In this document: positions 40,004 through 51,494 of the stretch, one piece after another
How the letters are laid out: every line of letters begins with the position of its first letter
Position numbering within the stretch: position 1 is the first letter of the stretch
Assembly (NCBI RefSeq): GCF_021155775.2
Contig: NC_060232.1
Location: forward strand, 10,638,251 to 10,702,250
Direction: 5' to 3'
DNA: 64,000 bases
From: Neodiprion pinetum
Taxonomy: Eukaryota; Arthropoda; Insecta; Hymenoptera; Diprionidae
Notes under the pieces: generated by a model
The model's database searches: none
Seen by the model: only the letters and a program-made list of their open reading frames with translations
What the model was told of the DNA's origin: nothing
Position numbers and translations under genes: made by a program

Positions 40004-40327
40004 TTAGTCATTGAAAGAGAGGTTCGTTATAGAAAAAATGGCTTTCCTCATCCGCACATCCGACTGTAATGACGAACAACGACCGCGGCTTAACAACAGG
40101 CGAGTAATTAACGAGGCTATTGCGATGATAATCCGGCGCACGAGGTTCGCCGGAGGCGATTCTCTGGTCCTGGTCCAGATTCCGGCTGGCTTTAGCCTTT
40201 CCAGTTTCCGAGAGGAACTCTCGTCCCTAACGTAGACCGGAAAAGGACGCGACGAAGCGCAGAGCCAACCAACCAGCAGCAGCAGCATCGCTGCAAGCTC
40301 TGCGGATATTAATATGGCATCTCTCAT
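40004..40327 (-). CDS. Possible secreted peptide precursor (unrecognised), 107 codons
   Basis: Starts at an ATG with a good context (GGCACAATGAG). The N-terminus is signal-peptide-like: a hydrophobic run LAAMLLLLVGWLCA at about residues 11-24 and likely cleavage near ASS. What follows is rich in charged residues, with dibasic sites RK (40-41) and RR (64-65). After RR comes an amphipathic stretch of I, L, A, S and R ending in SRGR (80-83), the layout expected of a processed, C-terminally amidated peptide. Composition is GC-richer than the flanks. I do not recognise the family and see no cysteine framework. It could instead be a first exon whose intron starts before the end of the open frame, or a chance frame in a GC-rich patch. 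The stop-free length alone is not significant. Confidence 0.33.
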   Translation of the reverse strand: MRDAILISAELAAMLLLLVGWLCASSRPFPVYVRDESSSRKLERLKPAGIWTRTRESPPANLVRRIIIAIASLITRLLLSRGRCSSLQSDVRMRKAIFSITNLSFND

Positions 40328-40512
40328 TGTGCCGTGAGCTTTCTGTGATCATATTCTCGCGACCGGTGGACGAGGAAATCCCATCGCGCTTTTTCTCTCC
40401 TCGCATCTCGTTAACTTTCCGGAACTACGTGAGAAATAGAAATTTTATTACGCTAAACCGATTAATTGTTTAAAGTCGTGACTATCGGAACTCGGCGTTA
40501 CGGTGAAGACTG

Positions 40513-40809
40513 TTGAATACAACGAGTTTACAATCAACCTTTATCTGTGAAAACTTCAATTGCTCAAACGATGAAGACTTCGAAAGTTTCGTCGAGTCAC
40601 GTCTGATTCAGCCTGCACATTATTTGCCAATTGTTGAAGACATTCAGCTAGATCAACTGCAAATTATTGATAAAATTTACCGAGATACGTGTGATTTACG
40701 AGCTGATAACGATCACTCGGCAAAGTGTCAAGAATTTTCAATGAATCTTGGGAATAAAATAAAGATAGCGCAGAATCGAAAGAAATATTCTTCAGGCTAT
40801 AAAAATTAA
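40513..40809 (+). CDS. Exon-like open frame, acidic, unrecognised
   Basis: A stop-free frame with hydrophilic, acidic, protein-like composition (for example NCSNDEDFESFVESRL and VEDIQLDQLQIIDKIYRD). There is no ATG near its 5' end, so if real it would be an internal or terminal exon ending at the TAA at 40,807-40,809. It points away from the possible peptide-precursor frame starting at 40,327 on the other strand. No domain is recognised. Chance cannot be excluded in AT-rich DNA. Confidence 0.18.
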   Translation: MNTTSLQSTFICENFNCSNDEDFESFVESRLIQPAHYLPIVEDIQLDQLQIIDKIYRDTCDLRADNDHSAKCQEFSMNLGNKIKIAQNRKKYSSGYKN

Positions 40810-43800
40810 GGACCGGACACTCGATCTATTCAACCTGCCTTAAAATTTCATTCAACAGAATCACTCAGTGAACGTCGCAACAATGGATAAGTTACGAGAT
40901 TCGAATCGTTGTTAATAATTAATCAATGACATCTTATCTCGGTACGTAATTTCGTTACAGTTTAATTTTCCGTTTCCTGCACTTTGATCCAAAGATTTTA
41001 AGACGGTAATACGTTTGTTTCAACTCTCGATTTGTATCGTAGAATGTAAAATTATTTATGTTACAACAGCTCAGATATTTGTGCAGGGATGAATTATCCG
41101 CAAACTAATTCAAGATATGCGGTTAAATTTACAGCAGACCTCAGAATCACAGCCACCGGGTTAAACTGATCGTGCAGATCGTGCAAAAGTGCCACTCGTT
41201 TTGCTCACTTCTAAGCCAGCCACCCATTTCGCCGCTTGGCCTTTCTCCAAAAGTTCAAATCCGATAAACCGATGGCCCCATACGTTTTAAACAATTTTAT
41301 ACTTGCAAAACAATTTGCCTGCTCGAAATTCATACTCTCGCATTCGGAACGACGAGACGCCCGTTTATAGGGCTGCGATCTTTATTCCACCCATAAATCA
41401 CCCCGTATTATACATCTCACGGCTTTGCACTACGAACTTGCCTTCTTCGCTTTATTATCTGCATACTTGTTACTTCTGATCACTCGTACAAGATCGAATG
41501 TAAATTTCACCAGTTTACGTGTATCAATCGCACAATGATAATCACATTTTGACTGATCGGAAAAATTGAGACGAAACTAAAACGAATGCGAATCATTTAC
41601 AGGATTTTTCCACAAAAATTTTCAGTTCAACAATGCCAGTTAATTTCCTTTCGCGAATTAACGTAAATGAAACAGATCCGTGATACGGCTTTTGACAAAA
41701 GTTTGAAGAGCATGTATCGTAACGATGATATTTGATTTGGTTCGCATTTTTTCTCCACTCAATCATACGTGCGATTCGAATTAAATTTCAGCAATTTACC
41801 AAAAAAATGTGGGAAAAAAACACGAATTTCTCGATTGAAAATCGTTGATGAATTTTCAGCGAATTCCTGACAAGTATCTCAAATTTCTTTTTTGTAAACA
41901 AGAGGATGGAATCGCGGAATTCAACTTTTTGCTGAGAGCACGGAATTAGCGAGCAGCGGAACTGCATATAATATTGCTCCCTTGGTCTTTTTCCTTTGCG
42001 ACTACTCGCTACTTCTGCCAACTCACCCTGCTACTTACGACACTAATGAACGCCCTTTAGAATTGTTGTACATACCAACGAGAATGCGTCGCGACGCTCG
42101 ACACACCCCTGAGCACTCGAATAATGACGAGGACCAGGATAAGGATGACTGTGAGACGCGAGTCGCAGGTCTCTTAAAGTTACAAGTCCAAATGACTACA
42201 GCAACTTGCGCCGTTCTGTTGTGAGCGTCCATCTTCAATAGCACGCGTTTCTTCGTTGCAAAACAGTAAAAATGAACTGAGGATGAAATGGATCCGAGGA
42301 GAAAAAAAATACGTTAAATAAAAGAGATTATTGATTCGCGGGTTCAAAAATGTGAATTTTAATACAGAAATTTGTCCTGTTCGTAAAAAAAAAAAAAAAC
42401 AGAATTGAAATCAGTCTCGGTAAATTCACAAGGATCGCAATATTTTTCTATTTTTTAATGCGATGCAAAACGTATTTTTAAATAATTTTACGCAGGAATG
42501 GATTCTGTTAAATTTGTATGAAAAATTTTTGTCGACGACATCATTATTATTTTTAACACGGTATGGGTTGATTAATTATAACCTGTAACGATATTCCACG
42601 TCATGTTTTTGTGATGACTAGGGTAGTATTTGAGAAATTCATGTCAAAGAAATTTATAGAAACATTGATTTACGGACAATATTAAGTGTGGGCATTATTT
42701 TCAATTGAAATCTTTTTGCGGATAATTCGATAATCAAAGTAATTTGAGAAAGGTTGAATTTTATGCTCAACCTTCTTGATTCTGAAATAAAAAAAAAAAG
42801 CCGTCGCAAGATTTGGTGGAATAATTTGCAAATAAGTTTATAAGATATCCAAGCGTCGGCTATCTCGCGGTTTCAAAAACTAGAATAAAACTTATTCGTC
42901 CACGGTGCAAAAAGTGCCTACGTAAAACACAAGTCGTAAAACGTTTCACGGTTTCCTCCTTTCGATGCTACGCTTCGGCGTATATAGATATATTCATAAT
43001 CATCGGCAGGTCCGAATTTCATATTTTTTAAATAAACTCGACGCCTGAAATTTCATCTCTTCGATAAAAAGGCAGAATTTTTGCAATCTTCTAAGACGAT
43101 GCTTAGAAGTTAGAGGCAGCGACTTTGTACGCACACACGAATTCGCCTCAACCCTTTCATAGCCGGCAACCCTCGGGCGAAATTTTACCGATAATCAAGT
43201 TGAGGGTCGGTGGAAAAACGAAGGTATACAAATAAAATAAAATAAAAAAATTAAACAGGGGCTTTGAGAGTTCGAATTGCACGTTTCATGTTATTTAACC
43301 TATTTGTCGATATCATTACTTTATCACGCAATTCCACGATGGGAATTTTTCTCTTTGAACTTGGAAAAACAGGAAGATCATTAAAAACGGTCAAGATTTA
43401 CCGCTCGTCTCAAAATCAAAAAATTTATCCCATCTCTTAGTTGTTTCGGTAATTTTTATAAGCCGCGCGAAAGAACAACGTAGTATTTTTATAACTGATC
43501 TATAATTGAATGAAAAAAGAATTGAGCCTGAACGCAAAATCAACGTTGTGGTATTGTTACGATTCTACAAGAGGCTGATTTTGTAATTATTCAGAACCCC
43601 GTAGAAGCTTGAATGAAAAAAAAATCTTGAAGAATCTGATGCGCCGGTGAAATTAGTTTTGAGGTCTCGATATGCGATACGGCATTTTCCGCGTGTGATC
43701 CTTACACAGCTGCCATTGGGGAAACAGCGTAGCGGTGTGTGAAACGACTGAAAAATCAAATCACTCGCCGTATAACTCTTGGTTATTCCGAATTCAGTAT

Positions 43801-44138
43801 TCAGGACTTGACTCTGGGGGTCGGAGAAAATCGACTGGATCTCCGAGTGGTGGATGTATGGGTGGATGTGCGAGGAGGGGACGATGCAGGAGCGCGTGGT
43901 ACGAGTCATAAAAGTGGAAAAACTACCGACGTTTTATTGCTGCCTTATAAAAGGAGAAATTGTTCGTCGATTGTCCCGGCGTAGCTTACGGCCTCTTCAC
44001 CTACGTCATTTCGACAGTTTCACGGCTATTTCGTAGGTGTGATCAGTGGGCGGATTACAGGAAAGGCTGTGGAAACGCCCCTGCAAATTACAGATTTATA
44101 AATTGGAGAAACCGGTCTCTTCGCCAATGTACGATTTT
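40810..44138. other. No recognisable gene
   Basis: AT-rich sequence with short A runs; open frames are all short and unconvincing. Nothing shared with the repeat families elsewhere in the window. Confidence 0.5.
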
Positions 44139-44401
44139 TTTCTGAAATTCTGAATTTTCAAAGTTCCGAAATTTGAAGTAAAGAAATCAAACTTTGATAA
44201 AACATCAAAGTTTCGAATGGTCCGGAACCCCACGCTTGAAGTTCCAAAAGCGTAAAATTTCAAAAGCCGAAAGGGCATAATTGTGACAAGTCAAAGTTCG
44301 AAGACTGAAGTAATTTAAAAAAATCTGTATCATGGAGAGTCCGAATGATTCATGATATTCAGTTCGGTGAAATTTCACCAGTTTGATCTTTCTTTGTTAT
44401 G
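44139..44401 (+). repeat. Fold-back repeat family 2, partial copy
   Basis: This aligns with the left half of the element at 50,890-51,494: shared blocks are TTGAAGTAAAGAAATCAAAC, GATAAAACATCAAA, AAGTCAAAGTTC, TCCGAATGATTCA(T/C)GATATTC and CACCA(G/A)TTTGATCTTTCTTT. Similarity stops near 44401, where a more protein-like open frame continues. Confidence 0.7.
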
Positions 44402-44633
44402 GTTAATGTGTGTAAAAAATTGTTATCTTTCCGGGCATGAGATTTATTATTCAGCAGAACCTCAAGAAGTACCAAATGATCACGATCTTTCGACTTTTTA
44501 CGTCCTGTACACATGCCAAAGACTAAAAAACATTTGTCCTTCATTTTATGGACAAAAAAAAGTAGAAATTTTCAAAGACTATATCATGAAATTTTTTGAA
44601 TATGATGAAAATGGGACACATAATTTTTTTTAA
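44352..44633 (+). CDS. Protein-like open frame starting inside a repeat, 93 codons, unrecognised
   Basis: The first ~17 codons belong to the family-2 repeat copy; the remainder (44,402-44,633) is unique in the window and reads like real protein, with YLSGHEIYYSAEPQEVP, LSTFYVLYTCQRLKNICPSF and EIFKDYIMKFFEYDENGTHN. It may be a remnant of a transposon-encoded protein or of a captured gene fragment. I cannot assign a domain. It ends in TAA in an AT-rich stretch. Confidence 0.22.
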   Translation: MIFSSVKFHQFDLSLLWLMCVKNCYLSGHEIYYSAEPQEVPNDHDLSTFYVLYTCQRLKNICPSFYGQKKVEIFKDYIMKFFEYDENGTHNFF

Positions 44634-46616
44634 ATTCTTTAAATTCTTAAAATGCAAATAAAATAAAAATTATCCTGTTTTTCGGCAGTTTCTGAGGATC
44701 TTATGCGTTAAAATTAATTTCATTTTCAGGAAAATCAACATTTCCTCGAACAAAACGCACCTTGGGTCAATTTTTTTGATGACAGGAAGTGCTAAAATTC
44801 GGAAGAAATAGTTACAAGTTAAAACCATGATAAAACTGATCAGCGTGCGTTTCATAAACGGTAATTAACTCTAAAGCATTTTCATAAACCTAAGTACACA
44901 CTGTACTACCACAGCATATCCAAAATCTATTCAGATAAAAACTTGACCTAATAATACGAGTGACTATAAACAGTAACTGTGAATGGTTTGCAGTTATTGC
45001 CAGTCGGATAAATTTCATATCAATTCTTTTCCCTCATTCTGTGAAAAAACAAATACAGCGAAACTTTCTTCCAGCACGGATAATTGTATAATAGAAACGT
45101 TTTCCTCTTCACGATAACTTCCGCATAACGAGCTTAAAGTTCCCCGAGTCAATTGAAAGTATATCCTGCGGAATCTGTCCTTCCGTTGAGAAGAAAAAAA
45201 AAAAAAAGAATGTTAAAAAAATAAAAGAGACTGAAAAAACTTTGGATTTTCAATGAAATTTCAACTCCACGCCCAAGTATAACAGGGTAAATGTAAAACT
45301 TGAAGCAACTATCACGATCACGGACGGTTACAGAGAACCGAGCTCAAATATAATCCACCTCGTGGCAAATTCTCTGGTGAAAGATAAGTACCTTATACGG
45401 TGGACGGTTAGACACGTGGCTAATTACCTGCGCATCGTACACCGTGTAGCATAACGAGATGAGGGCTTTATATACGAGATGCATTACGGGTCGAGATTGA
45501 AAATGGCACGGGGAAATAGCAGCTCACTTACCGAGAAACAGGCTCACCTCTGCTGCCTATACCGGGGGGAAGCGATATCTTAATAACGAGATTGGATATC
45601 GATTTACAATTTGGGGAAACTGCTTATCTACGAAGTCAACTAAGTATGTAGAGGTGGTCGGGTGGCTGCAGCATTCGCCTACAGCTCGCCGACGATCTTA
45701 GAGAGGAATTCGATTAATCCAAAGGCAGGTTGGCTCTTAAAGGTCCTCCGTGAACGCCCCAGGTTCACTTGTAGTTCCGATATTCCAACTGTGATCGCAG
45801 ATCGCGAAAATGATCGTCTCTGCGCACGATCAAAACCCCCGGATCCGATCTCCCTGTTTCACGATTCCTTGAATTCATCTCGGATCGTATATCTAATTTG
45901 GTATCGTTTTTATATGAAATAACAATCAAATAACAAACGATCATCGTTATACTCTGGATAAGTAAGAGGGGGTAGAGAAATAAGAGTCGGTAATATCAGA
46001 GACGGAAAAATATGATAATGAATTTCTGCAATACCGAACATTGAAGAAACGATTTCCAAACTTTCGTAACAGCTGTCAGAATCATTTTGTTAGTACGTCT
46101 TGTCGGGTCGATTAATTCACTGACAGGCTTGAGAAGTAATTGAAACGTGTAGATACGTTACGAACGATTTCACTTGACCTTGAATTACTCTGTGTGACTT
46201 TGATTCGTCTACCTCCACATTTTGATAAGAATGTCCCGTTAATTTTTTCCAATTACACGTTTAGAATGTCATCATTTTAATGCAGAGGATCGAACACGAG
46301 ACCCATTGACGAGTAAGTTGTATTCTATGTTCAACAAAATTGATAGATCGAGGTTTCCCAAGTTACTACGGCAAGTACGATAACCAAAAAATGATTGCTT
46401 GCTGAAACTTTGTCAAGTTCCGGGTGAAAATTCTTCTTAATTTCACAAAATCGGTCTCCGTGATACAGACTGGAGGTTAGGCAAAAAAATTATACGTCAA
46501 ACTACGATTTGCGCATTTTTTAATTCAAGTTGAACGGATACGGGTAAATCTGAATCGTGACTGTGACTTTCGTTCCATAATCACGAAAGTTTCTCACGCA
46601 TAACCATTACCCTTGC

Positions 46617-46665
46617 AGGTGTTATTATTATTATTGTTATTATTACCATTATTATTATCACTAAT
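46617..46665 (+). repeat. Imperfect (TTA)n repeat
   Basis: TTATTATTATTATTGTTATTATTACC followed by further ATTATTATTATC units. Confidence 0.85.
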
Positions 46666-47482
46666 TTTTATTAGCGTTGGTGTTATTATTCTCTTTTTAA
46701 CTCGCTACCGTAAGATTTTCTCCGTTTCTTTGACCTGGCGACTGTATTTCTTTGGAATGGTCATTAGGCCGCGATGCGGAGGATGTGAACGCGAGCGTAG
46801 ACAATTACCAGGTATTCTTATAACACGTTGTCGTAAGTGAGGTGACGAATAAGAAAACCGATTCACGGTTATTAGCTGTAAACGATTCGCAGAAATCGAC
46901 GATTCTCTTTTCGTGACGAGAGAATGAGAGAGGCGGGAACTCGTCAAAGAAAGAACTCGTGGAATTTTGCATTAAAGAAACAGAATTTGCAGAGATTACT
47001 ACATGCCGCAAACAGAGGCAAGAATCTGTAAGAAAAATTGAAATCATTCGGGATTTACAAAAAGATTTCAATTTTATTGACACGAACTTTCAGCTCCGTC
47101 GTTTGACTGTTGCGAACGGATCTTGCATCTCGAAGAACACCCAAGAAGAGACCGACGGTGATTTACAGAATCCGACGATCGCACTTTGTTGATGATATCG
47201 ATAAATACGTATTTCAAGAGTAGAACGATTTCAACTTTTTGTGTACCGAGTCCTTTCAAAAAGTGAGGTCAACTCGGTGGGAATTCTCATCCGTCTTCAT
47301 TGAGTCGATTCTAAAAGCTGCGGGTCGAAACAAATTTTCATTCCTCGAAGGTACGACGAAAAGAAGAAGTTGTAAAAGCAAAGCGAGTATAAAAAGTGGT
47401 GAAAGAAGACAGTAATTCCCTTCCTCTCTTGCCCGCTCTTTTACACAGGCCGGCATCTGTATCGAGTGTGTGTACCAACGAA

Positions 47483-47836
47483 ATGGAGACGAAAAGGAAA
47501 ACGATCTCTGCCCAAACGACCCGCGTCGAGTCTCCAAAGTCGACGAAGATGCTAAATGGAGCCGCGAGATTCTCAATGACTAATGGTCCAACAAAAGAGC
47601 AGACGCTAATGTTACCAGCAACAACAAATCTCAACGACATTCTTGCGGCCTCGAATGCTGCTTCTGCGGACAATCGCTCCGTCTGCTTCTCTTTTCGGTG
47701 TATTTCACTTCGGAAGAAAAATTCCCAGTCAACGAGAAGAAACGACCCTCGAAGAAGAAGAAGATTTTCTCTCGCTCTGCGCAAAGATTGTAAGATCTGC
47801 GCGACGATCATTTTCTTTTTTTTTTTTTGTCGATAA
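47483..47836 (+). CDS. Open frame of 117 codons with a polar N-terminal part, doubtful
   Basis: From the ATG at 47483 the first ~70 residues are polar and protein-like (METKRKTISAQTTRVESPKS and PATTNLNDILAASNAASADN). The end degenerates into arginine runs and a poly-T encoded phenylalanine run, which is not credible protein, so any real exon would have to end before about 47700. The opposite strand is also open for 171 codons here, typical of GC-richer DNA without stops. I treat it as a weak candidate first exon only. Confidence 0.14.
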   Translation: METKRKTISAQTTRVESPKSTKMLNGAARFSMTNGPTKEQTLMLPATTNLNDILAASNAASADNRSVCFSFRCISLRKKNSQSTRRNDPRRRRRFSLALRKDCKICATIIFFFFFCR

Positions 47837-48246
47837 TAAGAAACAGTACGCAAAAAATTTCAAATTGTTACACTATTAAATACACAACATATTTAATCAA
47901 CTTCTGGACCGACGAGTTGTACGAAGCAAAATCGGTACATCAAGGATAAAATTCATGCGAAAATTAAACCAACGCCTACAAATGTCTACAAAAATGAATT
48001 TGCAAACCGGTCAAGCAGTTTTCGTGCAAACATAACCAAACAGCGATCTTCAACATGGTCAATATTGAAAATTTTCTCAGCATGGGCTAAAACTGTGCAA
48101 AGATACCCCTAACATCATCGTTGTTTGATTTTTATTCTCACGAACCTCAAAGAAAGTGTGCAGAGGACCAACTAGGATATTTTCGTCTGACACCGACTGT
48201 CAAACGAAGAGCCTGACAAACGAGGAAAGAGATTGAGCAGGCAAAA

Positions 48247-48270
48247 GAGAGAAAGAGAGAGAGAGAGAGA
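48247..48270 (+). repeat. (GA)n microsatellite
   Basis: Twelve GA units with one AA interruption. Confidence 0.9.
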
Positions 48271-48386
48271 CAGGGATGAAATGCGTGGGAGAGGGGGAGG
48301 GGGAATGTATTGACCGGAGTGACCGAGGGCCGGGTCGAAACCTTTCGCGAATAGACTGCAAAGCAAAGGTTTAGTTCGCAGGGTAC

Positions 48387-48391
<5 letters not shown>

Positions 48392-48420
<29 letters not shown>
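48392..48420 (+). repeat. (TA)n microsatellite
   Basis: About fourteen perfect TA units, 120 bases downstream of the (GA)n run. Confidence 0.95.
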
Positions 48421-48423
<3 letters not shown>

Positions 48424-50889
48424 AAGAAAAGGCCGAGAGTCTGGGCATTCCGAGCATTCGGGGGCCGGTTGTTATTGGATTACCCGGAGGCACGTTCTTC
48501 TCTATACCATAATCCGGAGCCAGTAACTACCTTAGCTAACGTATAGGACGCGGCGAAAGGCGCGAAGAGATAGAGTAGATGGGCAGGTCCTTAGGGCGGG
48601 CGGTCAAGGGACTGACTGACTGCTCCGAGTGGCCACCGATATCCGCTTAGACTTCCTCTTCGTCTCCACTTCTTTCATACATGGGCCGGCTTTCGCTCTG
48701 ATCCTATTACAGCTTTTGCCCGGCAGTGATTTCCGATACACACTTCCATAGATCCATTTTCAAACACGCCGCAGTCATTGATTGAAGAAGACCATTGTCG
48801 ACTTCCTCATTTTACAGGTTCTGCATTAGGGAGGCGTCAGACACACTGAATACCATGTTCGAGCGAAAGAATTTGGAAATGAAGAATTGGGCGGTGCGAA
48901 TAAGGCTAATTAATAGAGTTGACTTAGGTCGGAACCTCGGAATAATATAACGGATTTTGACGGAAAGAGCTCAGTTATTAACAACTTTATCTATTCTCGT
49001 CAAATGAATCGACTGTATCGTACATTCAATTTCAACAAACCGTAGCTCCGTAGCTAATTTTTATGGTACTTACATGACCTGCCAATTATTTGAACTAAAA
49101 TTCTTATTTTGCTCTTGAATGGAACCAAAAACCATATTTCCAGTAACATTGTTGCTCTTGAAACGACTTCAAAAAGTTTCAAAACACTTGATATGCAGAC
49201 TTGAAGTAGCGTTAGTTGTCTTGAAAAAACTTTCAACAGGCATCGTACATATGATCCGAATTTTTCAACATACATCATGGTTTTAAAAAGCTGCACGTGA
49301 CGTCAAAAAGCTCGGCTTCAAATAGTTTCAAGCATCTCTGCTTTGCTCTATTTCAAAACTAGTCGAAAAGCTCACTGATTATGAGATTGCCTGATTACAG
49401 TTCGAAACGTGATTCTTAAAAAATCTGACAGGTTTCAAAAATTAAAAACTAATTTGTGTATGTTTAAAAACCGTCAAAATATTTTGGGATGAATTTAAAT
49501 TGAACGCAAATCCATCAGTTCTGTAATCTTAAAAGCTTGTTGCTCATTTTCAGTACAGCATCAGAAAAGTTTAGGGGTGAAAAATGAAATGAATATTTTA
49601 CAATGAATAATAAGAATACCCTTGTACCGAAAATTACCTCTTAATCATAAATGCAGGCAAAAACAATTTGCTATCCTGCACATGTAATTTCCGCTTGCAA
49701 GGGATTTTCTTTCGCATATGTAGAATACATGAATGTTGCAGAATGAGCTGCTTTCAAAAGCAGCGCATAAAATTCAGCGTGTTTTTTACACCTCGACGAT
49801 AAATAAAAGAAGAAAATTATCCAACTCAGTGTATCACGGTTTATTAACATAATACTTCTATATTTTCTTTTAAACTTCACGTCATTACCCCGAGTATTTT
49901 CATCCCACGATTTGCATCCGTTCTCAGACAGCGAGTCTAAAAATATACTTTGCAAAGTACCCTCAAGGCTTGTTTAGCATAGAAACGTAATGAAAAAACG
50001 TTTTTCATATGAATACAAACGTGACAGATTTTTATTTCAGAGTCTGATAAATATAAAGCAAGGAAATAATTCTCTCTTCACGCCCTCGTCCACCTTCGTT
50101 AAAGCCTTCCAGTTTTCGTTTTGAAATTTGATTCGTGAGTATAATGATCAATATACATCAATATACACCTACACCTATGTATGTATTAAACGCAAATCAC
50201 CACACATCTAATATGGTACAAAATGAATACAAAAATTTATCTTACCTATCGTTAATCGATATACTGAGAAACATTATCGAGAAGGATTCCGCGATATTCG
50301 TGCTCATCTTCGTCCAGTAATTCTTACAAAAAGTGAAGCATGCATTAGTCGTATCACTCCGACCGACGAATGACGAGCGTTTTTTGGTGAGACTGGATCG
50401 CGTTGTGAATTTTCAGTAGAAGGGTTGTCATACAGGTAATAGCCAAGTTCTATGGCTAACGACGACGGGTCTCTTATTGAGTGATAAACTTTAATTGGAC
50501 CGGCTGACTTCCCGCAGGACTCCGGCTACACCCTCGTATCCCAGGAATCGTTTGTTGACTGGATAGAGTGAAGCAGTGGGTATAATGACAAGAATATCTG
50601 AGGTTATTGAGATTATACCGTCTCACGTGTCATTAACTCTTTATTACATCCTTAATTGATTTTCCGACTCCCTGTAAGACGGTATAAAATATTACCGAGG
50701 ACCACCTGATCACGATTCCTCGAAAACGAGGCGGATTATAAATACCTTTGAAAGTTTACGGAAAGGTGTAATTCAGAGACGTCTTTCATCCCTCGTGCAA
50801 TTTTTTTTTTTCTTTTTTCAGTTTTCAACCTTGGTTCTAGGTATAATGACGCGAATTTCAATTGGCGAGAATATGATGTTGCGTTACAT

Positions 50890-51494
50890 GAGTCGGGGTT
50901 GAAATTCCGAATTTGCAATCTTCCGAAAGCGCCAATTCCCAATTTTTTTATCGCGAAACTTGAAGCAAAGAAATTAAACTTTGACAAAACATCAAAATTT
51001 CAAACGGTTCGAAACCTGACGTTTAAAGTTCCGAAAGAGCATAACTCCGATAAGTCAAAGTTCCAAAAGTGCGAAAATGAGAAAACTTAAAACATCGGAA
51101 ACATGGAAATTCCGAATGATTCACGATATTCGGTTCTGTGAATTTCTGGCTTGGTAAAATTTCACCAATTTGATCTTTCTTTGTTTTAGATTTTCGATAT
51201 TTTTACGTTCGGAATCCTTGTCATTCTAATTTTTTACACCCAATCGTTGAGCGAACAACGCTGTGTGAGTATATTCTAATTTTCGGAATTCGACTCTATC
51301 GAGACTTTATTTTTCGAAATTTTTCTCCATCGGAACTTTACTTTTCGGAACTTTGCTCAATCGTAACTTAAATTTTCGGCATTTTACATTTAACAAAAGT
51401 CTAAATTCTTTACTTCAAGTTTCACCACGAAATAATTCGGAATTAGGCACTTTCGTAAGTTTTCAAATTCGCAACTTCAACCCTCCCCCGATTC
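50890..51494. mobile_element. Fold-back repeat family 2, full copy with long imperfect inverted arms
   Basis: The left arm (from 50890, GAGTCGGGGTTGAAATTCCG) and the right arm read in reverse (from 51494, GAATCGGGGGAGGGTTGAAG) resemble each other for roughly 100 bases: both contain TTCCGAA/ACGAAAG, AATTCC, and GAAACTTGAAG(C/T)AAAGAA. The interior is a degenerate series of TTCCGAA/CGGAACTT-type words. There is no coding capacity. I see no convincing target duplication, so the exact class is unknown; a fold-back or MITE-like element is the simplest reading. Confidence 0.7.

Larger units (their letters stand above)
44634..50889. other. No recognisable gene; GC-rich patch at 48.4-48.7 kb
   Basis: Includes the doubtful frame at 47,483 and several microsatellites. 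48,430-48,720 is GC-rich (GGGGGCCGG, GGGCGGGCGG) just after a (TA)n run, and 45,380-45,560 is GC-balanced. Either may be regulatory, but no defined site can be named. Confidence 0.45.

Noticed and set aside
47338..47853. 171-codon minus-strand open frame
   Set aside because: Starts with a lysine run encoded by a homopolymer and shows no family motif; the opposite strand is also open.
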